Source: HR10 sp964615335 (GTDB lineage Bacteria > Acidobacteriota > Blastocatellia > HR10). From it: 64,000 nt of DNA. The stretch covers positions 1 through 64,000 of the forward strand of contig CAZTMT010000014.1 of NCBI GenBank assembly GCA_964615335.1. The letters are read 5' to 3'. The number at the start of each line of letters is the position of its first letter. Positions within the stretch are counted from its first letter, which is position 1. The position numbers and the translations under genes were made by a program. The notes beneath the pieces are model-generated. The model was not told the DNA's origin. It worked only from the letters and a program-made list of their open reading frames with translations, and did no database searches. Positions 27,530 through 35,945 of the stretch are shown in pieces.

Positions 27530-28630
27530 CTAAGGCAGGCGGGTTAAGGGGAGAGAGGGAGGGCCCCAGGCCGTGCGGATTGTCTCTCCAAGAAGGGTGA
27601 AGAGAATGACGGTCACCCAGATGGCCAGGCCCGGAGTGAGCAACCACGGCTGCGCCGTGAGCACCGAGAGGTCTCGCGCGGCAGCCAGCATGTTCCCCCA
27701 ACTCGGCTCGGGCTCCGGAATCCCCAGACCCAGAAAGGACAAGGCGGCCTCGCTCAAAAGAAATCCCGGAAGCGCCAGAGTCGCTTGAACGAGCGCCGGC
27801 GTGAGAGCATGCGGCAGAAGATGGCGCCGAAGAATCCATCCCGGACCCGCTCCGAGAGCGACAGCTCCCAGGACGAACTCCTGAGCTTTCAGCGAGAGCA
27901 CGCAACTGCGCGTCACGCGCGCCACGGCCACCCAACTGATGAGGACAAAAAGGAGGATCAACGTTATGAGGCTCTCCTGTACGGACAGATCCAGCGGCAG
28001 AACAGCGCGCCAGGCCAGCAGCAGGAAAAACAGAGGAACCGACTCCACCAACTCCCCCAGGCGCATCAGAACCGCATCGGCGATACCCCCATAGTATCCG
28101 GCCACCCCTCCCAGAAGAAAACCGATGAGAAAAGCTCCGGCCAAACTCGCCGCTGCGATCAGCAGCGAGACGCGCGAGCCATGAACAACCCGCGAGAAGA
28201 CATCGCGCCCCAGATGATCTGTCCCTAACAGATAAAAGCGCAAGGGTTCCGGCGGAGCGCCCGAACGAGGATCCCCACCTTCGGAGACGCACAGGCGAAC
28301 GCCAAAGAGATGACGTCTTGTCTTCACCCCCGGAAAGAGAGGGACCTCCTCCCCGCGGACCAAGAGCCCCAGCTCGCAACGACGCGACCGATCCTCCTCA
28401 TACTGCCGGAGCGCCCGATCTCGGATCCGCCAGGGGTAGAAAAAGGGACGCCCGCGGAAACGTCCTTCAGCATCGCGCACGCGCAGGCGATGCGGAGGCG
28501 TCACGATGGCCTGCCGGTCTTGAGTTCGAGGATCGTAGGGAGCGATGAATCCCGCCGCCAGCGCCAGGAGGCCGAATCCCATGATCAGAAATCCGAGTCC
28601 ACGCACGGGGCGATAGGTGCTGGAGATCAT
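27530..28630 (-). CDS. Peptide/nickel-type ABC transporter permease, DppC/OppC family
   Basis: A 366-aa inner-membrane permease. One N-terminal span (LGFLIMGFGLLALAAGFIAPYDP) is followed by a long non-membrane loop of about 90 residues, then the core with LLGTDHLGRDVFSRVVHGSRVSL. The EAA loop, which contacts the ATPase, falls around AVALGAGPGWILRRHLLPHA. The extended extracytoplasmic loop is longer than in E. coli DppC. ATG 28630 begins 1 nt after the upstream permease stop; the frame is open to 28690. It is the second gene of a two-permease operon. Confidence 0.92.
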   Translation of the reverse strand: MISSTYRPVRGLGFLIMGFGLLALAAGFIAPYDPRTQDRQAIVTPPHRLRVRDAEGRFRGRPFFYPWRIRDRALRQYEEDRSRRCELGLLVRGEEVPLFPGVKTRRHLFGVRLCVSEGGDPRSGAPPEPLRFYLLGTDHLGRDVFSRVVHGSRVSLLIAAASLAGAFLIGFLLGGVAGYYGGIADAVLMRLGELVESVPLFFLLLAWRAVLPLDLSVQESLITLILLFVLISWVAVARVTRSCVLSLKAQEFVLGAVALGAGPGWILRRHLLPHALTPALVQATLALPGFLLSEAALSFLGLGIPEPEPSWGNMLAAARDLSVLTAQPWLLTPGLAIWVTVILFTLLGETIRTAWGPPSLPLTRLP

Positions 28631-28631
28631 C

Positions 28632-29600
28632 TCAGGCCTCCACGCGAGCGCGCGGGTCATTGGCCATAAGAAGCAGGTCGGCCAGGGCATTGCCCACGAT
28701 CAGCAAGGCGGCGCTGAGCAGCACTGCCGCCAGGATGACATCTGCATCGCGAGCGAACACCGCCTGGACGACCAATTGTCCCAACCCGGGCCAGGCCAGA
28801 ACTGTCTCGACAAGCGCTGAGCCGCTCAGGAGATTTCCTATGGAATAGCCCAAAAGCACCAGCAGCGGAGCGAGCGCTGGACGCAAGGCGTGCCGCCAGA
28901 GAAGAGCCGCGCGCGAGACCCCCTTGGCCGAAGCCGCTCGAACGAAATCTGCGACAAGCGCTTCACGGAGAATGCTTCGCGTCTGGCTGGAGATCACGGC
29001 CAGAGGATGCAGGCTGAGCACGAGCGCGGGCAGCGCAAGATGATGGAGCACATCCAGCAGACGATCCGGCAACGAAGCCATCTCCAGAGAGGAGGAACGC
29101 ATACCCCCCAGAGGGAACCATCCCGTCGCCGAGGCGAAAAGAAGAGCCAGCAGGGCCAGCACGAAGCGCGGCATCGTGAGCGCGGCCGTGACAAAAAGGC
29201 GATGTGCCCGATCACTCCAGGGTTGCGCGCGTAAGGCCACAAAAACGCCCAGAGGAAGACCGATACTCCAGGCGATCACGCTCGCTGCGAGAGTAAGCAA
29301 CAGGGTCGCCCCCAGGCGAGCGCTGAGCAATTCGGAGACGGGCATGCGGTATTCGATCGAATATCCGAGCTGGCCATCGGCGACGCGCGCGAGCCATCTC
29401 CCATACCGGACCCAAACGGGCTGATCCCCTCCCCATTGCTGGCGCCGGGCCTGGCGCGTCTCCCAGGAGAGAGAAGATCGCCCTTCACCCGATGCGAACG
29501 GATCTCCGGGGGCCAGATCCAGAATGAGGAATGTGACAATCGAGAGGCCAATCACCAGCCCAAGTGCTTGCACTGCTCGCCGCACGATGAAGGCGCCCAC
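28632..29600 (-). CDS. Peptide/nickel-type ABC transporter permease, DppB/OppB family
   Basis: A 322-aa permease starting with a GTG codon preceded by AAGGGGG. Typical DppB features are the N-terminal RRAVQALGLVIGLSIVTFLILDLAPGDP, the loop with VRYGRWLARVADGQLGYSIEYRMPV, and the EAA-type loop FVRAASAKGVSRAALLWRHALRPAL, followed by ETVLAWPGLGQL. It pairs with the DppC-like protein to form the channel for the substrate-binding lipoprotein encoded divergently. No ATP-binding subunit is encoded nearby. Confidence 0.92.
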   Translation of the reverse strand: MGAFIVRRAVQALGLVIGLSIVTFLILDLAPGDPFASGEGRSSLSWETRQARRQQWGGDQPVWVRYGRWLARVADGQLGYSIEYRMPVSELLSARLGATLLLTLAASVIAWSIGLPLGVFVALRAQPWSDRAHRLFVTAALTMPRFVLALLALLFASATGWFPLGGMRSSSLEMASLPDRLLDVLHHLALPALVLSLHPLAVISSQTRSILREALVADFVRAASAKGVSRAALLWRHALRPALAPLLVLLGYSIGNLLSGSALVETVLAWPGLGQLVVQAVFARDADVILAAVLLSAALLIVGNALADLLLMANDPRARVEA

Positions 29601-29613
29601 AGACGCGGCCCCC

Positions 29614-29641
29614 TTGAAATAACCCTATCTCGCCCTATAAT
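29614..29641 (+). promoter_or_regulatory. Promoter for the substrate-binding protein gene
   Basis: TTGAAA (29614-29619), a 16-nt spacer and TATAAT (29636-29641), within the 127-nt divergent gap. Confidence 0.6.
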
Positions 29642-29727
29642 GCTAAGGTGTCCTGGGTGCGTGAGACAAGGATAGAAGTCCCTCACGCGATCCTGCGAGC
29701 GCGCGAGGGGCATCGGGGGATGAGGGA

Positions 29728-31491
29728 GTGAAGGGCGAGAGAACCATTGGGGCCAGCCTCCTTCTGCTGGTGAGCCTCGCGACGTCCTGTCGCCAAGCCC
29801 CTTCTCCTTCCGACTCCGCCAGATTGGGAGGGCGCTTAGTTGTCGCTCTGGCCTCTGGGCCGAAGACCTTCAACCCGCTTTTCGCCGACGATCAGGAGAG
29901 CTTGAGCGTTCTGGGATGCCTGATGGCCGGGCTGGTTCGAATCAATCGGCAGACGGGTGAGCCGGAACTGGAATTGGCGGAGTCGCTCACCTACTCTCCG
30001 GATCGAACACAAATGACGATTCGGCTGCGGCGCGGTCTCACGTTCTCCGATGGACATCCCCTCACGGCCGAGGATGTGCTTTTCACCTTCGAGGTCCTGT
30101 ATGACCCCGGCCTGCCCAACGCCCTGGCCGATCTGCTTCGGATCGGAGGGCGACGCCTTGAAGTCCGCCGCCAGGATGAGCTCACATTGATCTTCACGCT
30201 CCCGTATGCCTATGCTCCGGTGGAACGCCTCCTGGATGCCGTATACATCCTTCCCAAACACCGCCTGGAACTCCTGTATCGTCGAGGAGCCTTCGCCTCG
30301 GCCTGGGGACTCTCCACACCCGCAGCGGAGATCGTGGGAGCCGGCCCTTTTCGGCTGAAGGAGTACGTACCGGGACAGAGAACCGTTCTCGTGCGAAATC
30401 CCCACTACTGGAAGCGCGATGCTCAGGGGAACCCCCTTCCCTATCTGGAGGAGATCACCTTCCTCATCGTGCCCGATCGCAACACGCGGCTGCTGAGATT
30501 TCAGCAGGGGGAACTGGACATGTTGGCTCCGCTGAGCCCGGAGGAGGCGGCGCGCGTGCAGCCTCAAGTGGAGGCCGGAACCCTCCGCCTCTTCGATCTC
30601 GGACCAAGTCTCATCTCGGAAGTCCTCTGGTTCAACCTGAATCCCCACGCTCCTATTGATCCCCTCCGTCGCTCTTGGTTTCAGGACGTCCGATTCCGCC
30701 AGGCGATCTCCCTGGCTATTGATCGTCAGGCGCTGGTGGAGGTCGTCTTTTCCGGGAGAGCCACTCCGGTTTGGGGCCCCGTCCCCCCTTCCAGTCCCTG
30801 GTATAACCCCAAAATCCGAACGTACCCCTATGACCCCTCTGGTGCCCGAGCCTTGCTCTCGGAGATGGGGCTTGCGGACCGAAATGGCGATGGGCTGCTG
30901 GAAGATCCCCAGGGGCGGCCGGTGACGTTCACCGTAGTGACGACGGCCGCGAATCCGCTCCGCGAGCGCATCGGGTTGATGATTCAGGAAGACCTGCGGA
31001 AGGTGGGCCTGCGCGTTCAGATCGTGCCGCTGGAAGCCAAATCCCTGCTGGCTCGCATCGAGCGCACGTTCGACTACGAAGCTGGTCTTTTGGGTCTCGC
31101 TCTGGGAGACACCGACCCTTCAGCCCTGAACAATATTCTCCCCAGTTGGGGGACGAGCCACTGGTGGAATCCCCGGCAAAAAAGACCCTCCACAGAATGG
31201 GAACAACGAATAGACGCGCTCATGAACGAGCAGATGCGCACCTTCGATCCGCTTCGGCGGAAAGCCCTCTTCGATGAGGTGCAACAGATCATGAGCGAGC
31301 AGGTTCCTTTCATTTACCTGGTCGCTCGGGACTTGATCGTCGCGGCCAAAGCGACGATCGGAAACCTCAAGCCCGGTCTTCTGCCCGACTTCCTTCTGTG
31401 GAACGCCGAGCAGCTCTACGTGCGCCCCATCCCGACGACTCATCCGGGTCCCTCGGGAACCTCTCCGCGGGAGAGAACCGCTCTGAAGTAG
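29728..31491 (+). CDS. Extracellular solute-binding lipoprotein, family 5 (peptide-type ABC transporter)
   Basis: A 587-aa SBP_bac_5 protein that would capture peptides or similar ligands for the adjacent permeases. The signal LLLLVSLATSC is a lipobox with the acylated Cys at about residue 21. Family motifs include LAESLTYSPDRTQMTIRLRRGLTFSDGHPLTAEDVLFTFE, GAGPFRLKEYVPGQR, RFRQAISLAIDR and YDPSGARALLSEMGL. It has a GTG start preceded by a GGGGGATGAGGGA purine-rich site. It is transcribed divergently from the permeases. Confidence 0.93.
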   Translation: MKGERTIGASLLLLVSLATSCRQAPSPSDSARLGGRLVVALASGPKTFNPLFADDQESLSVLGCLMAGLVRINRQTGEPELELAESLTYSPDRTQMTIRLRRGLTFSDGHPLTAEDVLFTFEVLYDPGLPNALADLLRIGGRRLEVRRQDELTLIFTLPYAYAPVERLLDAVYILPKHRLELLYRRGAFASAWGLSTPAAEIVGAGPFRLKEYVPGQRTVLVRNPHYWKRDAQGNPLPYLEEITFLIVPDRNTRLLRFQQGELDMLAPLSPEEAARVQPQVEAGTLRLFDLGPSLISEVLWFNLNPHAPIDPLRRSWFQDVRFRQAISLAIDRQALVEVVFSGRATPVWGPVPPSSPWYNPKIRTYPYDPSGARALLSEMGLADRNGDGLLEDPQGRPVTFTVVTTAANPLRERIGLMIQEDLRKVGLRVQIVPLEAKSLLARIERTFDYEAGLLGLALGDTDPSALNNILPSWGTSHWWNPRQKRPSTEWEQRIDALMNEQMRTFDPLRRKALFDEVQQIMSEQVPFIYLVARDLIVAAKATIGNLKPGLLPDFLLWNAEQLYVRPIPTTHPGPSGTSPRERTALK

Positions 31492-31544
31492 CTCATGAAG
31501 ACCGAACGACATATCTCCAGCAAGAGGAGGACGCTGGCGAGTGA

Positions 31545-32126
31545 GGAATTGTATTCGAGCCGTTTTTCACGACGAAGCCTGTGGGGCAGGGGACCGGACT
31601 GGGACTCTCGATCTCGCACAGCATCATACAGGAACATGGGGGGCAGCTCTATGCCCAAAGCCAGCCGGGCCAGGGAGCGACGTTCATCATCGAACTGCCG
31701 ATCGCCGGAGAGGAAGACGATCCCGTTGGGCCGGCCCGCGTCCTGCCTCCTCCGTCAGCCCATGCGAAATCTCTTCTGATTGTGGAGGATGAGGTGTCCT
31801 TGTTGGACCTCATCAAGAGACTGGTGGAGGCCGAAGGACATCGGGCCGATACGGCGAGCGATGGGCTTCAGGCCCTGGAGAAGCTTCGGCGCCAGCCCTA
31901 CGACCTGATCCTCTGCAATGTGAAGATGCCCGGTCTGGACGGGCGGCAACTGTACGATGAGATCGCCGAGCGATGGCCCGAGATGGTCACGCGCATCATC
32001 TTCCTCACAGGAGACCTCGTGGGTCCGCGGACGCAAACCTTCCTGAGCCGTGTCCAGAGGCCCGTTCTGGAGAAGCCCTTTCAGATCGAAGAGCTTCTGC
32101 GCGTGCTCCGGGAGCAGCTCCGATGA
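31545..32126 (+). pseudogene. Remnant of a hybrid histidine kinase: tail of HATPase domain plus receiver domain with Asp-to-Asn change
   Basis: An in-frame stop (31542-31544) immediately precedes codons that read as the F and G2 boxes of a HATPase domain (FEPFFTTKPVGQGTGLGLS). These are followed by HGGQLYAQSQPGQGATFIIELP and, after a short linker, a complete-length receiver domain (KSLLIVEDEVSLLDLIKRL). The dimerisation, N and G1 boxes are missing. The receiver keeps the acidic pair, the Thr/Ser position (FLTGD) and Lys (EKPF), but the phospho-acceptor position reads LILCNVKMPG, Asn instead of Asp. GTG 31581 could still start a 181-aa product. I judge it to be decayed or a pseudo-receiver. 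Confidence 0.75.
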
Positions 32127-32159
32127 AGCGGATCTTCAGCCGATCGGCCGAGCGCGTCC

Positions 32160-33230
32160 TCACTGGGGGGGACGCTCGAAGAGGTAGGCCGAATCCTCAA
32201 CGCGACTGCCCCGCGCATCGGTGACAGCAAATTGTGCTCCCCGGAAGAGGGCGGCTCCGGCGTACTCGCCGTTTTTGTTGAGGGCGTAGAAGTTCAGTTG
32301 GTGCGGGGGCCGTCCCCCGTAGAGCTTCGCGACGCGTCGCAGGGCATCCAGGCAGGCCTCCAGCGGACTCATCCCGCGGCGCATGTTCTCCACAACCGTA
32401 TGGGCTCCGACGACGCGAATATTATCTTCGCCCCAGCCGGTCGAACCCGCAGCTCCCACCTCGTTATCCACATAGAGGCCGCACCCGATGATCGGGGAGT
32501 CTCCGACGCGCCCCGGGACTTTGAAGGCGAGACCACTGGTTGTGGTCACCCCGGCCAGGTCCCCCGCCTCGGTGACGGCCAGGCAATTGATCGTCCCGGT
32601 GAATTGCGTCCAATCCAGGGAAAGGGTCTCCAGAGCCGAGCGCAGTGCTCCGGGCAACTTGTTCTGCATCCAATGGTCGCGCGGACCGCGCTCGCGGCGC
32701 CACTGCAACCAGACCTGGCGCGCCCGTTCGGTGAGCAGCTCCTCTTTCTGGAACCCAAACGAGAGGGCGAAGCGCAAAGCCCCTTCGCCGACAAGCAGAA
32801 CGTGATCCGTCTCCTCCATGACCAGACGGGCGACCCGAGAGGGATTCTTGATGTAGCGCAGGGCCGCGACAGCGCCGCATCGTCCTGTCGGTCCGTGCAT
32901 GACCGAAGCATCCAGCTCGACTTCGCCCTCTTCGTTGGGCAGCCCTCCGTAGCCCACGCTCATGTCGTTGGGATCATCCTCGACAATATTGACTCCGGCG
33001 ATCACGGCATCCAGAGGATCTGCGCCGGTGCGGATCAACTCGATGGCGCGCTGCGTTGCCCGAATGCCGTTGTAATATACAGTGCCATCGGGCAGGGTGA
33101 TGCGATTGGCGCTGGCGATCGCCACGGGCCGATTCGCCGAGCGCGATTGCCCCCATGACGAGCGCACCCGTTTCCAGAGAACCGCCGCCATACCGCTCAG
33201 CACAAAATGACGTCGCGTGAGTCGGATCAT
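32160..33230 (-). CDS. Tat-exported N4-glycosylasparaginase/isoaspartyl peptidase-type Ntn hydrolase
   Basis: A 356-aa Ntn-hydrolase of the glycosylasparaginase/L-asparaginase-2 family, which self-cleaves before a catalytic Thr. The N terminus has a twin-arginine signal (TRRHFVLSGMAAVL). The likely nucleophile Thr is in FTGTINCLAVTEAGDLAG, followed by TTSGLAFKVPGRVGDSPIIGCG and GAAGSTGWGEDNIR, diagnostic of the family. ATG 33230 starts directly before the Tat motif; the frame is open to 33269. Substrate may be glycosyl-asparagine or isoaspartyl peptides. It converges with the kinase remnant. Confidence 0.9.
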   Translation of the reverse strand: MIRLTRRHFVLSGMAAVLWKRVRSSWGQSRSANRPVAIASANRITLPDGTVYYNGIRATQRAIELIRTGADPLDAVIAGVNIVEDDPNDMSVGYGGLPNEEGEVELDASVMHGPTGRCGAVAALRYIKNPSRVARLVMEETDHVLLVGEGALRFALSFGFQKEELLTERARQVWLQWRRERGPRDHWMQNKLPGALRSALETLSLDWTQFTGTINCLAVTEAGDLAGVTTTSGLAFKVPGRVGDSPIIGCGLYVDNEVGAAGSTGWGEDNIRVVGAHTVVENMRRGMSPLEACLDALRRVAKLYGGRPPHQLNFYALNKNGEYAGAALFRGAQFAVTDARGSRVEDSAYLFERPPQ

Positions 33231-33291
33231 TGGCCCACCTCCCTGGCGAAGAATTTGCATCCGATCCATTTTGCGATAAGATAGGATGCAC

Positions 33292-33297
33292 TAGAAT
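33292..33297 (+). promoter_or_regulatory. Possible -10 box for the kinase-TPR gene run
   Basis: TAGAAT at 33292-33297 with a poor -35 (TTTTGC, 33269-33274) 17 nt upstream, in the divergent gap between the asparaginase and kinase genes. It is 47 nt before the kinase ATG. Confidence 0.35.
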
Positions 33298-33344
33298 AAG
33301 GCAGAGCGGGTGACTGAAGCAATAGCTACGAAGACGTCACGCGG

Positions 33345-35921
33345 ATGACCGACGCAATGGGAGAGGCCAAGCCGGACCGGCTCCTGGGGCGCACGATCGC
33401 GGGCAAGTATCGCATCGAGGCGAAAATCGGGCAGGGGGGGATGGGGAGCGTCTACCGCGCGCGCAACCTCGTGACGGGGAAGCTTGTCGCCCTGAAGGTC
33501 CTGCTGGAGGATCTGGCCGCATATCCGAGCTTCGTCGAACGCTTCCTGCACGAGGCGCGCGCCGCCGCTTACATCACGCATCCGCATGCGATCAATATCA
33601 TGGATTGCGGACGCGATGGGGAGATCGTCTACTTGCTCATGGAGTATCTGGAAGGGGAGACGCTCACCCAGGTGATGCGCCGCGAAGGGCCGTTCTCGCC
33701 TCAACGAGCAGCCCGCATCCTCACGCAGATCTGTTCGGCGCTGGCCGAAGCGCACGCTCAAGGGATCGTTCATCGAGACCTCAAGCCGGATAACATCATC
33801 CTGCAACAGGTGGCCGGAGAGAAGGATTACGTGAAGATTCTCGACTTCGGCATCGCGAAGGTTCTGGACGAGCAGAAGCGGGGATCTTCGCCCGTCTCGC
33901 GCCATATTTTCGTCGGCACGCCCGAATATGCCTCTCCGGAGCAATGCCGGGCCAAGAGCCCGACGGCGCTCTCGGACATCTACAGTCTGGGGGTGATCCT
34001 CTACGAGATGCTCGCCGGACGTCCCCCCTTTGAGGGGGATCCAATGGACGTGATGCTCAAACACATCCACGAGGAGCCGCCCCCGCTGCGCGCGTTTCGA
34101 CCGGAATTGAGCCCCGAGATCGAAGCGGTCGTCCGGCGAGCGCTCAGCAAGGATCCGGCCGATCGGCCGCAGAGCGTGTGGGAGCTGGCCGAGCAGTTCG
34201 AACGCGCCGTACGCGCCAGCTCGGGACGGCCGACCCAACCGTCATTGTCCCATCCGACCGTACGCGAAGCAGCGCCGAAGACGCGCCCGCAGGCCCCGGC
34301 CCTTCCGACGTCTCGAATCCTTCGCCTTCGATGGAGGCCTGTGCTTCTGGGCTTGCTCCTTCTCACCGCAGTGGGGGGACTCAGCTACAGAGCATACCGA
34401 TGGATCAGAAGCTGGCCACCTCTTCCCGCCCCTCCGGTGATCCCCCCAAGGCCAGCTCCGCGCTCGGTTTACGATCCCCTCACTGAAGCCCGACGCCTGT
34501 TCGAAGCGGGAGAACGCGAGAGCGCCGCTCAATTGCTTCAGGAGATGCTCGCGGGAACCCAGCGGAGCGACCCGCGCGCTCACGCTCTTCTGGGCCAGAT
34601 TCTGATGGATCTGGGGGAGCTGGAAGGAGCTCGGAACCAGTTGCTTCAGGCCCTGGAGCAATCGGGAGGAGTTCTGCCGGAAGCTCACCTCCACCTCGGG
34701 CGCGTGCTTTTGGAAGAGGGGGATCTGGAAGGAGCCGAGCGCGCCTTCTTGCGGGCCCTGGAGCAGAGTGGAGGCCGACTGATCGAAGCCGCTGCCTGGC
34801 TGGGCGAGCTGTATCAAAAGCAGGGGAGAACGGAAGAAGCGGCCCGGATCGTGCGGGCGGCTCTGGAGCGAGCCGGGGAAGCTCCGGAAGATGTCCTGGG
34901 AGTCGGACGCCTCTTACTCCTGCAAGGTCAGTATGAGCTGGCCGTGCGCGAGTTGCGACGAGCGATTCGCCTGAAGAACGGCTCTTTTCCGGAAGCTTAT
35001 CTCTGGCTCGGGCGAGCGCTTCTGCTCAAAGGAGACGTCGCGACGGCGATCGAAGTCCTCACGACGGCTCTGGCGCAGCGCGGGGGGAAGGATCCGGCCA
35101 CGCACCATGAGCTGGGACGCGCGCTGTATCGCCTGCGCGATTATGAGCGCGCGATCACCCATCTTCAAACCGCTCTTCGCTTGAGAGGGGGGAACTACCC
35201 GGATGCTCAGTATGATCTGGCGCGCGTTCTCTCCGATCCGGCCGTCGGACGCTACGCCGAAGCTGAGGAAGCGCTGCGGGCGGCTCTGAACGGGCGGAAG
35301 GACCGATTCCCGGAGGCTCTGGAGGCCCTCGGACAGCTTTACGGGTTGCGCCTGGGCCGGCTGGACGAAGCGCGACGGATCTGGCAGAAGATCCCCACCC
35401 AGGGAGGTCAGGCGTGGTTGGAGCGAACGCGCGATGCCCTTCTGTGGCAGGCAGGTCCTGAACCCCTTCGCCGCATCCTGAGGACGGAAGCCCCCGCGCG
35501 ACTCCACTTTGAGATCGCTCTCGCACCGAATCCCACAGAGCGTCAACTCCTGGTGACGTTTCTGCTGGGAGACGCGGGACTGGGCCTCCGGTGGGAGCGA
35601 CCGACAGAGCGCTCCCTGTGGAGCGTGCGCCCGGTCCGCGTGATCGCCTCTCGGGAAGAAGAGCTGGAGCCTCTGAACGATCCTCCGGATTGGAGTGCGC
35701 CGATACCTCTTACACTCACCTTCGAGCAGGACGGGATGAGCCTGATGCTCGCCGGTCGTGAGCTCGTGCGGGTGAAGATCGCCACCGTCCGGCCAACCTC
35801 CTCCTCCGACAGAGGGGATCGTCAGGGGCCACTTCTGGTCTCCCTTCGCGGAGGTCGAGCGGTTCTCTTTCATTTTCGCGAAGAGCCGCTGGCGCGTGAC
35901 CTAAGAAGCCCCGGGCTTTGA
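33345..35921 (+). CDS. Membrane Ser/Thr protein kinase with extracytoplasmic TPR region
   Basis: An 858-aa Hanks-type kinase. The kinase domain spans about residues 20-290: Gly loop GQGGMGSVY, catalytic Lys51 (VALK), HRDLKPDN with Asp145, DFG with Asp167, PEYASPEQ and DIYSLGVILYEML. All key residues are present, so it should be active. A Pro/Ser-rich linker and one membrane span (residues about 332-350) follow. Beyond it are some nine TPRs of 34-35 residues. The last ~130 residues have no repeat and may be a small beta domain. Topology would place the TPRs outside the cytoplasm. The giant TPR gene follows after 24 nt. ATG 33345 is chosen; Met5 is an alternative. Confidence 0.93.
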   Translation: MTDAMGEAKPDRLLGRTIAGKYRIEAKIGQGGMGSVYRARNLVTGKLVALKVLLEDLAAYPSFVERFLHEARAAAYITHPHAINIMDCGRDGEIVYLLMEYLEGETLTQVMRREGPFSPQRAARILTQICSALAEAHAQGIVHRDLKPDNIILQQVAGEKDYVKILDFGIAKVLDEQKRGSSPVSRHIFVGTPEYASPEQCRAKSPTALSDIYSLGVILYEMLAGRPPFEGDPMDVMLKHIHEEPPPLRAFRPELSPEIEAVVRRALSKDPADRPQSVWELAEQFERAVRASSGRPTQPSLSHPTVREAAPKTRPQAPALPTSRILRLRWRPVLLGLLLLTAVGGLSYRAYRWIRSWPPLPAPPVIPPRPAPRSVYDPLTEARRLFEAGERESAAQLLQEMLAGTQRSDPRAHALLGQILMDLGELEGARNQLLQALEQSGGVLPEAHLHLGRVLLEEGDLEGAERAFLRALEQSGGRLIEAAAWLGELYQKQGRTEEAARIVRAALERAGEAPEDVLGVGRLLLLQGQYELAVRELRRAIRLKNGSFPEAYLWLGRALLLKGDVATAIEVLTTALAQRGGKDPATHHELGRALYRLRDYERAITHLQTALRLRGGNYPDAQYDLARVLSDPAVGRYAEAEEALRAALNGRKDRFPEALEALGQLYGLRLGRLDEARRIWQKIPTQGGQAWLERTRDALLWQAGPEPLRRILRTEAPARLHFEIALAPNPTERQLLVTFLLGDAGLGLRWERPTERSLWSVRPVRVIASREEELEPLNDPPDWSAPIPLTLTFEQDGMSLMLAGRELVRVKIATVRPTSSSDRGDRQGPLLVSLRGGRAVLFHFREEPLARDLRSPGL

Positions 35922-35945
35922 GGACAGCCGGGAAGGAGGCCGAAT

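Noticed and set aside
31549..31563. A 15-nt stretch that matches the CRISPR repeat complement at 14 of 15 positions, at the broken edge of the kinase remnant
   Set aside because: The same codons spell the normal HATPase F-box (FEPFF), and the match stops there; coincidence is more likely than a stray repeat.
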